DNA from: Saccoglossus kowalevskii
Lineage: Eukaryota > Hemichordata > Enteropneusta > Harrimaniidae
Assembly (NCBI RefSeq): GCF_000003605.2
Contig: NW_003155254.1
Span: 3,837-20,174 of the forward strand
Reading direction: 5' to 3'
Length of the DNA: 16,338 nucleotides
In this document: piece by piece, positions 1-10,700 of the stretch
How positions within the stretch are numbered: the stretch's first letter is position 1
Layout: each line of letters begins with the position of its first letter
The notes under the pieces: model-generated
The model's input: the letters and a program-made list of their open reading frames with translations, nothing else
Told to the model about the DNA's origin: nothing
Database searches by the model: none
Translations under genes and position numbers: made by a program

Positions 1-2216
1 GCTCTAGAAGCCCATTTATTAAAACAAAATGGCCACTAGTCAGCCATTCTGAATCCGATCTAAAAAATAAAACTAAAACAAGCCATGCATGGCACAGTCC
101 CCGTTAGTTATCAAATTTACGATATATAGTTTGTTTATAGTAATATAGCTGGAATATAAACATGTCAGGAATATGATTATGATGATTGTTTAACATTAAA
201 ACGATTGACATTTGTATCTGATCGTCAAACAAGTACTTGTCCATATTGGGAGATATTGCTCATGAACAGCATTAATTAAAACAAAATCAGCCATTTTGAA
301 TACATGTATATATTTATAACATGATGTATAAAGAATATATAAAATTTGAACATAATCAGTCAAAGCATGTCAGAGATATGGCTCTAGAAGCCCAATCATT
401 AAAACAAAATGGCCACCAGTCAGCCATTTTAAATCTGATCTGAAAAATAAAATGACGTGCATCAGGAACCCGTAATGTCTAATGTATGTACCAAGTTTGA
501 ACGAAATCCATCCATTCGGCCATTTTGAATAGGATCATCAAACCAATTTATCTGTATATCTATGACATGATGTATGAAGCAAGTAATCAGCCATTTTGAA
601 TACATGTATATATCTATAACATGATGTATAAAGAATATATAAAATTTGAACATAATCAGTCAAAGCAAGTCAGAGATATGGGTCAAGAAGCCCATTCATT
701 AAAACAAAATGGCTGCCAGTCAGCCATTTTGAATCCGATCTGAAAAATAAAATTGTTTGCATCAAGGTCTCATAATGTCTAATGTATATACTAAGTTTGA
801 ACAAAATCTATCTGTAAACAGCCGAGAAATGCTTGATTTTGATGATTTTTTAGCACAAAAATGGCCGCTATTCGACCATCTTGAATCAAATCGTGAAACA
901 AATTGATGTGCATATGTATAATATCATGTATGATGTATGTGTGAAGTTTGAATATGATTCGTCCAGGCATTTCTAAGATACAGGTCCGGACGCACGCACG
1001 TACGGACGGAAACACTGACGCACACGGGTCAAAACATAAGTCCCTGTTTTCGGACGGCGACTAATAACGTGCATCAGAAACCCGTAATGTCTAAAGTATG
1101 TACCAAGTTTGAACAAAATCCATCCATAAATATTTGATGATTTTTTAGCACAAGAATGGCCACCTTTTGGCCATTTGTAATAAGATCGTCAAACCAATAT
1201 ATCTATATATCTATGACATGATGTATAATGAATATTTCAAATTTGAACATAATCAGTCAAAGCAAGTCAGAGATATGGCACTAGAACCACATTCATTAAA
1301 ACAAAATGGCCGCCAGTCGGCCATTTTGAATCTTATCTGAAAAACAAAATGATGTGCATCAAGGTCCTATAATGTCCAACGTATATACCAAGTTTGAACA
1401 AAATCCATCTGTAAAAAAATGCTTCATTTTGATGATTTTTAGAACAAAAATGGCCGCCATTCGGCCATCTTGAATCAGATGGTGAAACAAATTGATGTGC
1501 AAATGTATAATAGCATGTATGATGTATGTGTGAAGTTTGATTGTGATTGGTCCAGGCATTTCTAAGATTCAGGTCCAGACGCACTCACGGACGCACAGAG
1601 GTCAAAACATAAGTCCCCGTTTTGGACTGCATCCGAATGGGAACTAATAATCACGCCTCATGTCGCACAAAGTGAGCTTTCGCCCATTATGGGTTGGCGG
1701 GTCATTCATTATTGCTTAAATATAGCATTTCCACAAAGGTCACAAGACCATGACTAGTCGGCTGCCAGTCGGCCATTTTAAATCTTATCTGAAAAACAAA
1801 ATGATGTGCATCAAGGTTCTATAATGTCCAACGTATATACCAAGTTTGAACAAAATCCATCTGTAAACAGCCAAGAAATGCTTGATTTTGATGATTTTTA
1901 GAACAAAAATTGCCGCCATTCGGCCATCTTGAATCAGATCGTGAAACAAATTGATGTGCATATGTATAATATCATGTATGATGTATGTGTGAAGTTTGAT
2001 TGTGATCGGTCCAGGCAATTTTAAGATTCAGTTCCAGACGCACTCATGGACGCACAGACGTCAAAACATAAGTCCTCGTTTTGGACTGCATCCGAACGGG
2101 GACTAATAATCACGCCTCATGTCGCACAAAGTGAGCTTTCGCCCATTACGGGTTGGCGGGTCATTCATTATTGTTTAAATATAGCATTTCCACAAAAGTT
2201 ACAAGACCATGACTAG
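1..2216 (-). repeat. Dispersed repeat modules, left arm
   Basis: This stretch is a mosaic of related modules read best on the minus strand. Recurring landmarks are pairs of 'cggccat'/'atggccg' motifs, 'caagtttgaacaaaatcca', 'acataagtccccgtt' and 'gccatgcatggc'. Modules around 284-394 and 580-694 repeat at a 300-bp offset. The head of the element, a short hairpin with arms like agtccccgtt/aacggggact, is seen at about 1040-1062, 1611-1636 and 2071-2104. Matching modules occur on the plus strand at 9854-11066. No protein typical of transposons is encoded, so this is a non-autonomous repeat of unknown class. It probably sits inside the first intron of TMEM164. Confidence 0.85.
1316..2216. repeat. 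Tandem duplication of a ~455-bp repeat segment
   Basis: Bases about 1316-1757 and 1768-2216 are near-identical direct copies, offset 452 bp at the left side and 459 bp at the right. Both run from 'gtcggccattt' through the hairpin head into a ~110-bp segment ('cacgcctcatgtcgcacaa', 'gggttggcgggtcattcat'), and both end in '...acaagaccatgactag'. That ending is also the start of the satellite monomer that follows. The 110-bp segment is absent from the right-arm copy at 9854, so it belongs to this local duplication or to a longer element version. Confidence 0.85.
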
Positions 2217-3714
2217 ATGCCCCACATGATACCATTCACTAAGGTCACAAGACCATGACTAGATGCCCCACATGATACCATTCACTAAGGCCACAAGACC
2301 ATGACTAGATGCCCCACATGATACCATTCACTAAGGCCACAATACCACGACTAGATGCCCCACATGATACCATTCACTAAGGCCACAAGACCATGACTAG
2401 ATGCCCCACATGATACCATTCACTAAGGCCACAAGACCAGTGACTAGATGCCCCACAAGATACCATTCACTAAGGCCACAAGACCAGTAACTGGATACCC
2501 CACCTGATACCATTCACTAAGGCCAAAAGACCAGTGACTAGATGCCCCACCTGATACCATTCACTAAGGCCACAAGACCAGTGACTAGATGCCCCACCTA
2601 ATACCATTAACTAAGGCCAAAAGACCAGTGACTAGATGCCCCACCTGATACCATTCACTAAGGCCACAAGACCAGTGACTAGATGCCCTATCTGATATCA
2701 TTCACTAAGACCAAAAGACCAGTGACTGGATACCCCACCTGATACCATTCACTAAGGCCAAAAGACCAGTGACTAGATGCCCCACCTGATACCATTCACT
2801 AAGACCAAAAGACCAGTGACTAGATGCCCCACCTGATACCATTCACTAAGGCCAAAAGACCAGTGACTAGATACCCCACCTGATACCATTCACTAAGACC
2901 AAAAGACCAGTGACTAGATGCCCTATCTGATATCATTCACTAAGGCCACAAGACCAGTGACTAAATACCCCACCTGATACCATTCACTAAGGTCACAAGA
3001 CCAGCGACCAGATGCCCGACCTGATATCATTTACTAAGGCCACAAGATCAGTGACTAAACACCCCACCTGATACCATTCACTAAGGCCACAAGACCAGTG
3101 ACTAAACACCCCACCTGATACCATTCACTAAGGCCACAACTTGTGACAAGACCAGTGACTACTCGTAGATGCCCGACCTGATACCATTCACTAAGGTCAC
3201 AAGACCAGTGACTAGATGCCCGACCTGATATCATTCACTAAGACCAAAAGACCAGTGACTAAATACCCCACCTGATACCATTCACTAAGGCCACAAGACC
3301 AGTGACAAGATGCCCCACCTGATACCATTCACTAAGGCCAAAAGACCAGTGACTACTAGTAGATGCCTCACCTGATACCATTCACTAAGGACACAAGACC
3401 AGTGACTAAACACCCCACCTGATACCATTCACTAAAGCCACAACTTATGACAAGACCAGTGACTACTCGTAGATGCCCCACCTGATACCATTCACTAAGG
3501 CCACAAGACCAGTGACTACTAGTAGATGCCCCACCTGATACCATTCACTAAGGTCACAAGACCAGTGACTAAATACCCCACCTGATACCATTCACTAAAG
3601 CCACAACTTGTGACAAGACCAGTGACTACTCGTAGATGCCCCACCTGATACCATTCACTAAGGCCACAAGACCAGTGACTAAACACCCCACCTGATACCA
3701 TTCACTACAACCAT
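2199..3714. repeat. 46/47-bp satellite array (~32 copies)
   Basis: Back-to-back monomers carry the core 'gataccattcactaagg' followed by 'ccacaagaccagtgactag' and 'atgccccacct'. The first few monomers (2231, 2277, 2323, 2369) are spaced 46 bp and read 'gaccatgact'. From about 2430 they are mostly 47 bp and read 'gaccagtgact'. Variants replace 'ctagatgcc' with 'ctaaacacc' or 'ctggatacc', and some monomers near 3135, 3437 and 3601 carry extra 'cttgtgacaa' and 'actcgtag' insertions. There are no unique spacers, so this is not a CRISPR array. It ends abruptly at 'cactacaaccattctatg'. Confidence 0.95.
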
Positions 3715-5521
3715 TCTATGACATGACATTTATACAAATTCTGTTATATAAAAAAATAATCACACTAAAAAAATTACTAGGTCTAAACAACGTGTTGCAC
3801 ATGTCAATAACTTGTTGTCATGACAGGAAAACGGAATGCATGAAATCCAGATTGTGTACGGTAATTGTTCAATCTGTAGTCCTACTCTATTACAGTTTTC
3901 TCACTAGACACAAAGCATTAACGATTTATATTATTGTCCCAGATTATACAAAGCTGTCCCCCAAAAAAGCAAAATATAACAAAGAGATATTCAATGTATT
4001 CAATGAAAAAAAACATTGCTTTAATTTTTTTTTCACAAGAAACAATTCATGAATAATGCTTTTGAGAACACTGTCTCCAATATACAGAGAACAAAATACA
4101 TCATGTTTCTACCTCAAACTCTATGTTCATGTGACATGAATGCACAATTGTATATTTTCGAATTTCTAAACTTATGGAAACAATTCTGCACTACATTTTT
4201 ATTTTCTACTGAAAAATGACAATACCAGTTAACAGCTTTTAAGACACCCAACTGAACTTAGTTACGTATCAAATTTGCACTGAATAACCATTACCTATTG
4301 CCAAAACAGACTGTTAAAAACTGTTATATATCTTTCATATCAGTAGGAGTATCTGTAGAAGCTTTCAGTAGACGATGCGATAAATGCTGTGCTGCAAACA
4401 GAACAATCGCTGTCTTGGATATATGTAACAAAATTTAACGCTAACCCTACGCTAAGTACATATGAATCTAGATATGATGTTATAAAAACACTTGGCAACT
4501 AGAACCCCCTCCCCCTTCTTTAGCAGAAATAGCAGGTCACTCTACAAATTTATTTTTAAAAGTGATCCACCACAGGAATTATATTACAGGGCTCGAAAAT
4601 AGCAGTAGCCCAAGCACTTACCAACTATCGTCCTACCTAGGGCTACCATTTTCTAAATTAAGTAACCCGTCTGGACTACTAGAATTTTACAGCATAATAA
4701 CCGTTTTTTACATTTATCAGTTTTCCCTCAAATTCATAAATTATCGCAAGGAATACAACATTTATTTATTTGTCCTCACACTTGTTTGAATTGTTCTAAG
4801 CACCTACCAAACCTGATATAGCCAAATATAGCCATGTGACTACCAGCTTTTAAAACTGGCAGGCTTCCATGAAATGTTGCACGACTACCCTCATAGTCAG
4901 TCTATGGATACCATATTTGCTGTATGAGTAGCAAATGCCTAGGCCAAAGAAAATATACTTCTCATTCTAGGGATAATTGAAAATGGTGCAGTGACAGTTT
5001 TTTTTTATAATTAGACAAACATTTATTAAATGATGCTTTTGAATATATGCATTAAAGGTTGATTTGACAAAACATCCTGTGAAACAGTGAGCAAATATTT
5101 CTCCATTATGCTGTATGCAACGCACTTCATCAGTACCCAAAATTAAAAAAACAATAAACATGTGAGGCACAGGTTTCAAACCAAAGTATGTGATGCAAGT
5201 AGTGATGAAGCAAAATTTATTTTTTTGGCCTAGTGTAAATTTCAGGTGTTTCTATGGTCAAAATAAATTTAAAAAAAAAAATATTTTAATGAACCAGTAT
5301 AAATACAATTTTTGGTTCATATACGCTTCTATAGAAATTCAATCATTATAGAGATAAGCTATTATTGTAATACAACACCCTTAGTGAAGCTAAAAATGCA
5401 TCAGAATTTTGCTAGCTAATCTTATCCACTATTTTTAAAAAACTACTAAAAACAAATTGTAATTGTTATGTAGATGTACACATGTATTTAACAAAACAAT
5501 ATGAAGTTTAGACTATAGTGG
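3715..5521. other. AT-rich stretch without a supported gene
   Basis: This is probably first-intron sequence of the minus-strand gene TMEM164. Six-frame reading shows only short, low-complexity frames with no recognisable domain and no splice-bounded match to the missing TMEM164 exons. A 'gggctcgaaaatagcagtag' string near 4590 looks like a repeat remnant, but a single copy here cannot prove it. Confidence 0.6.
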
Positions 5522-6045
5522 CGTTCACGTTAGAGATCTCGGCACGTGCCGAGACTCGGGACAGAGTGGTAAATCTAAGAAAACATAAGCTGATTCACAC
5601 AAGTATGAAATGACGATGATAGGAAATTCAGATATACTAGTATATGGTCGGATGCTGTAGTAATGAATGAAATGAATGCAAACCGTCGTCAGCGACGCAT
5701 ATTTATGTGCTGCTGCAACCGCTATTTTCTTGCAATACTACATTGATGTGAAAAAAATAATTGTGTTTTGAATCTTCTTTGCCGTTCATGTGCACGATGG
5801 CTCGTAATAAACACCATAGCAACAAATGGATATAATTTCAAAGTAGCAATTAATATTATCATCATATGCGTATCGTTTTCCATGTTTGGGCCAAATAACA
5901 GATCGACGAATGAAGGCGTGATTTTGGCACGAGCCGACTCAGTCCTAAGTGGGTCCCGAATAACGTGAACGCAACTGCTGCAATCCCTCTGCAAACACAA
6001 CGGATTAAAAATTTCGGCACGTGCCGAGATCCCGTAACGTGAACG
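5522..6045. mobile_element. MITE-like element with palindromic inverted ends
   Basis: The left end (5522-5553) and the right end (6014-6045) are inverted copies. Each outer edge carries cgttcacgtta, and about 5 bp further in lies a palindrome centred on CACGTG. The left palindrome is an 18-bp perfect one (5537-5554) and the right is 14 bp perfect (6014-6027). A further inner copy of the edge motif, taacgtgaacgc, lies at 5962-5973, preceded by 'gggtcccga'. The 524-bp length, inverted termini and lack of coding capacity fit a miniature inverted-repeat element. The flanks (left 'ctatagtgg', right 'tagtatata') do not show a clear target-site duplication, so the superfamily is not assigned. Confidence 0.75.
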
Positions 6046-6618
6046 TAGTATATATGACTATTATGCAGGTTGGGGAGGTCTGCATATACAGCAAATGTAC
6101 TGTATTACAAGCAGCAGTAAATTTAATGAAAAATACTATTATATATTTTCTTAAGCAAATATTCAGCCATTGAGAAATCATACCTAAATAATCTGAATTT
6201 GGTATATCAACAAAATACTGAATTAGTCAACGATATACCATCTTATGTATGAAATATCAATGAAATAATATAGTTAACAAATTGGAGGGTGGGGTCACAG
6301 AGACGTTGGTTTGTTCATATGCAACAAGATTAGAGTAATATTTACATATCGGCCTCGTGACTCGTTCACAACTTGTAAACATTGCCACGCAGCCGGTCAC
6401 GCCATTTTAGGATCACGAGATCGTATTAGAAATACACATTAAATATGATCATCATATTACATAATTTCATGCTGGAATCAGTGTTAGTATTCGAGGCATA
6501 TACATCCATAAAGTAGCATCAATGGATTACATCGAATGTTAGTAAACATCCAATTGATACAATGAATGTGGATGCTCTCAGTTAAACCATAAACACCATA
6601 CTGCATCGCCCAACTCAC
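6046..6618 (-). other. TMEM164: TMEM164 intron 1, promoter-proximal part
   Basis: This starts at the GT of the donor (read on the minus strand as cag|gtgagt, exon edge at 6619). It is AT-rich with a slightly CpG-richer patch near 6350-6425. No exon or repeat is recognised in it. The intron continues left past the window start, so it is at least 6.6 kb long. Confidence 0.8.
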
Positions 6619-6963
6619 CTGTATTGCCGTTAAAACATGACAAGGATTCAGAAGGAATATCACGGTCCTGGAGGCAAATTTAAAACCAATTTCCACACCA
6701 AAAGTTAGGCATATGATAACTAGTAAAATCCGTTTTCCAACAACGCGGTCACTTTGATCATTTTTTGGAACTTCTGGGATCGTTAGATGTATCCATGAAT
6801 AGTACATTTCAACCATGGCTATTGATGTGACTATTACTGTTTCGATCAGACGTTGATAAATTCCCAAAAAATTGGCACAATCCGGACCCCCAAAGCCAAC
6901 AAATTTGGGGTCTACTCCACCATATGCCCAATCGAACATGCCTTGCCAATTATAGTAAGACAT
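6619..6963 (-). CDS. TMEM164: Transmembrane protein 164, first coding exon (partial gene)
   Basis: This exon encodes the first 115 residues of TMEM164, a multi-pass membrane acyltransferase reported to form arachidonoyl ether phosphatidylethanolamine, a lipid class that promotes ferroptosis. Seen here: the N-terminal family signature with YGGVDP at about residues 14-19 and GGPDCANFL at 25-33; a hydrophobic segment at about 39-58; a polar loop some 15 residues shorter than in human; a second hydrophobic segment containing CLTFGVEIGFKF at about 85-96; and NPCH at 106-109. The Cys at 108 corresponds to human Cys123, the reported catalytic cysteine. The start at 6963 is chosen because it matches the family N-terminus, has A at -3, and an in-frame TGA lies 15 codons upstream (7006-7008) with no other ATG between. 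The exon ends in phase 0 at cag|gtgagt; translation beyond it loses family similarity. The remaining exons are outside the window. Confidence 0.94.
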
Positions 6964-7675
6964 CTTCACAGAATGTCGATCAGTTACACAGGAATTACGC
7001 TCGCTTCACGGGCAGATGAAAGTAATTACAAATTTACAGACGATCGATGAGGTCCAGACTCGACCTGGCGGTTTAGGTACGCTTGTAACCGCACATCTTG
7101 TCAACCTTTAACACAGTGTGGCTCCAATGATAACAGTCGGTCATTACCCACGTGTCGCGAAGTCACCAGTTACTCGAGATAGAGGTGCAAAGAACGAGCT
7201 CTCTTTGTACCGAAATACGACCGGTACGGTATAAATAACACAATACAAACACGGACAATAAATGACCCTTGTACTCTTACGCATCCTGCACAGAAGCATA
7301 CAGACACACTACTACTTCCATGAACTAATATCATAGCCATATGAGAACTACTTTTTTCATTGCAGAGTAAAGTAGGTAACTAATACTGGTACTAATGGAT
7401 CAATACTTGTCAGCGGTCAATTAAAATATGTATCTTTGTGCTTATCAGGTACGTGTTGTGTTATAATAAACCAAAAATAGAAATTATCAATCCGCCTAAG
7501 TAATACGCCTTAGCATCTACTGAATCTGAATGTAACGAAGAGGATGATTGGTGAATTTAACTCTCGTAGTTCGTTCTTACGTATCAGGAATTCCCCGCGA
7601 GAGTTTGGCCATCTGTCGCTGTGCGTATGGAAATCGTGTGTTTCATGTGCTCGACTGCACAGTTGTAAATATAAT
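6964..7675. promoter_or_regulatory. Divergent intergenic region, likely bidirectional promoter
   Basis: These 712 bp separate the two start codons of head-to-head TMEM164 and CLNS1A and must contain both 5' UTRs and promoters unless there are distant non-coding exons. The part from about 6990 to 7230 is clearly richer in CpG than the introns on either side. Candidate elements read directly are CCAAT at 7124-7128, an E-box CACGTG at 7149-7154, and a TATA-like 'tataaat' at 7230-7236 facing CLNS1A. These are short motifs and could occur by chance; no start site can be placed from sequence alone. Confidence 0.65.
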
Positions 7676-7794
7676 ATGGTTGTCGTCACGTCTCTTCCAC
7701 CGCCAACTGAAGGGATAAGACACAAACAAGAAAACACATCGGCGAATATCGATGGAAAGGATATGGGATTAGGCACGTTATTTATAACCGAAAG
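7676..7794 (+). CDS. CLNS1A: CLNS1A exon 1
   Basis: Encodes residues 1-39 and two bases of Ser40. The start at 7676 (context aatATGg, purine at -3, G at +4) aligns with the family N-terminus, which has a short hydrophobic lead before the PPP motif. An upstream in-frame ATG at 7544 would add 44 residues that do not look like pICln, so it is not chosen. The donor is aag|gtaatg, with the AG of codon 40 at 7793-7794; reading on without splicing meets a stop at 7796-7798. Confidence 0.94.
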
Positions 7795-10700
7795 GTAATG
7801 ATGTAGAACCACTACAACATGCTTACACAATCATTTCACAATCTTATTTATTATAGGTGATTCGCAGTGTATTATTTTAGATCACAGGCTTCAATGTGTC
7901 CATGCGTTCATAATTCAGTGTTAATCAACGTCCTAGACGGACCATTGGGATTTTAAATTGGCACATATATATTACATAATTTGTGCAAAAAATATCAAAT
8001 TTGAGATGTAATTGTTGCCACCTATAGGCTACACCACATATGCTGTTAATGCATATATTTTTAACTGTTTTTTAATTTCACCATTTTCACTGATAACTCA
8101 AATCTGCTAAATTAAATCCATATGAACATGTAAAATAACAATAGTACTCAGTGTTTGACTGAAAAATTTGTGAACTTAAAACCAGGTAAATATGCTCAAA
8201 ATATCAAAATGGGAAATTAAAATTTGACAGTCACCAAGAGTCAAGCAGTATTGGAGGTTAGCTCACATCAAGGAGTGACATCATAGACTAGCATTATAAA
8301 AGAACCAAAGGTGAGCAGATAATACAGAATATGACATCATGAGTATCAAGCACCTTTTTCTGAACAAGTGATATCTGATAACAACCTTTTTATTACATGA
8401 CCAACTCTGGGTGTTAAAGCGACATAGAAATAGTGATTTGCCGGACATACGCTTACGAATCATATCCTATGTAGGCTTGACAGCTAATCCATATTAAGAC
8501 CCCATAAAAAAATCGTACCCTTGTCGAACATAAAATTTGGCAGTTGTTGGACAACCACTAGTGTAATTGGACAACTGAATTAAATACTGGTTGCCCATTA
8601 TGACAACCATGACAATATAGAATTTTTTATTTAACTTAACAGGTACTAATAATATTATTGAACCTACATCTTTAGTAAAAGTTTTAGGACAAGATCCAAA
8701 CTTGAATTTGAACTGATGTTGTAGCCGCCAGAAATGTATATTATTTGACATAGTAAAGGTCAAAGGTCACCACAATGACTGGATTTTCAAAGGGTGAAAA
8801 ACATCCAATTTTCATGTGGACAACCAGTTTTTCAAATTTTGACCCCTGCCTGTGTTGCCATTGTCACATGATAATACCAGTAACAATAATATGACTTATT
8901 CCACCATAATAAAATAATACATCATCTCAAGGAATGAGTATATAATAAATTACACCAACATGTTGACAACAATACAATGGTATAGTCCTTCCGGACGTGG
9001 TTCGAAAAGGGGCTTGTGTTTTGGGTTCTGTACATCTGACCTCATTTCTCGGATATGTCTGGACTGATTTCGTACAAAGTTGGTACAAAGACAAGTCATA
9101 ATGGAATGCATATACTGTTTTGCTTTATGATAGTTTAAAATTGTTTGCTATTTTTGAATAAGTTAATGCTGTGATGAAAGTATATTCCGCCTTCAATTGT
9201 TTGCAAAGTGTGTCTTGTATTTGTGTTTTGGACTTTTACATACATCTTAGCTCAAATATATCCCTGGTCCCAAGTTACACGCTGCTCTGGTGACATTTGC
9301 TGAGGAAATGTTTGATCTCTCTGTTTTACTGTCTTTTTTCTCTAAAATATTTATCTTATCTTAATATTAATTCAAGTTCAATTCATTATGTCACAATCAA
9401 ATATTTTTCAAGATATTGGTGAAACTATTGCTTAAAAATTCCCATTAGTATAACATAATGGTACGTACAGATAAAGGTTGAACATAGGGACACAACTTAT
9501 ATAATTTGGAGGACTGGAGTCTGATTCACACTACTATGTGTTTCATCCTTAGCTATCTTTACCTCTTATTAGTTCATGATGTGGCAGACATTAATTTATT
9601 GGCCTTTGTACATACATCCTGAAATAGGGGTTAGTGAAGTGAGCGGTGTAACTTACGGACAACAATAGTCCATTTGGTAGACAAATGGATGGATTGGTGT
9701 GCATGTGTGCATACTATCTCATTGACATGCCTGAATGTAAATCAGGATAAGAGATGCAGTTATAGGGATTACAGCCAAAAACAGTAAATAATCTAAAAAA
9801 AATCTTCCCCGTAAAATTAATAGAAAGTCCAACAATATAATCATAATTTTTTTAGTCCCAGTTCGAACGCAGTCCGAAAACGAGGACTTATGTTTTGACC
9901 TCCGTGCTTCTGTCTGTGCGTGCGTCCGGACCTGTATCTTAGAAATGCCTGGACCAATCACAATCAAACTTCACACATACATCATACATGATATTATACA
10001 TATGCACATCAATTTGTTTCACGATCTGATTCAAGATGGCCGAATGGTGGCCATTTTTGTTCTAAAAATCATCAAAATCAAGCATTTCTCGTCTGTTTAC
10101 AGATGGATTTTGTTCAAACTTGGTATATACGTTAGACATTATAGGACCTTGATGCACATCATTTTGTTTTTCAGATAAGATTCAAAATGGCCGACTGGCG
10201 GCCATTTTGTTTTAATGAATGTGGTTCTAGTGCCATATCTCTGACTTGCGGTTACTGATTATGTTCAAATTTTAAATATTCATTATACATCATGTCATAG
10301 ATATACAGATATATTGGTTTGACGATCCTATTAAAAATGGTCGAATGGTGGCCATTTTTGTGCTAAAAAGTCATCAAATATCAAACATTTCTGACATTTA
10401 TGGATGGATTTTGTTCAAACTTGGTACATACATTAGACATTACGGGTTCCAAATGCACGTTATTTTATCAGATTCAGAGTGGCTGACTAGTGGCCATTTT
10501 GTTTTAATGAATGGGCTTCTAGAGCCATATCTCGGACATGCTTTGACTGACTATGTTCAAATTTTATATATTCATTATACATGTATTCAAAATGGCTGAT
10601 TTTGTTAGTCCCCGTTCGGACGCGGTTTGAAAACGGGGACTTATGTTTGACCTTCGTGCGTCCATGCTTCCGTGCGTGCGTGCGTGCATCCGGACCTGTA

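Noticed and set aside
3519-3701. A repetitive open frame on the minus strand with SEWYQVG-like repeats
   Set aside because: It is satellite DNA; open frames arise by chance when the monomer lacks stops in one frame, and the frame is lost where monomer length shifts.
2199-3714. CRISPR-like regular repeats
   Set aside because: Monomers are directly adjacent with no unique spacers, and the context is a eukaryotic intron.
3723-4052. 109-codon plus-strand frame after the satellite
   Set aside because: Low-complexity, Lys/Asn/Phe-rich translation of AT-rich DNA, with no motif and no splice context.
5722-6000. Overlapping open frames on both strands (5722-6000 minus, 5768-5968 plus)
   Set aside because: Both lie within the MITE-like element and show no transposase or other family motif.
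6484-6618. Continuation of the TMEM164 frame past 6619
   Set aside because: Family similarity ends exactly at a strong donor (cag|gtgagt), so the remaining open codons are intron.
7510-7830. Minus-strand frame of 106 codons opposite CLNS1A exon 1
   Set aside because: It is a shadow of the coding exon and its flanks, with no recognisable domain.
9945-10178. A 77-codon frame present in both repeat arms (also 1785-2018 minus), looking like a conserved small protein
   Set aside because: It is repeat sequence read in frame. The copies differ at four amino acids, the left copy has TTG instead of ATG at the start, and other copies are broken (for example 791-1015 and 1359-1559). There is no sign of protein-level constraint.
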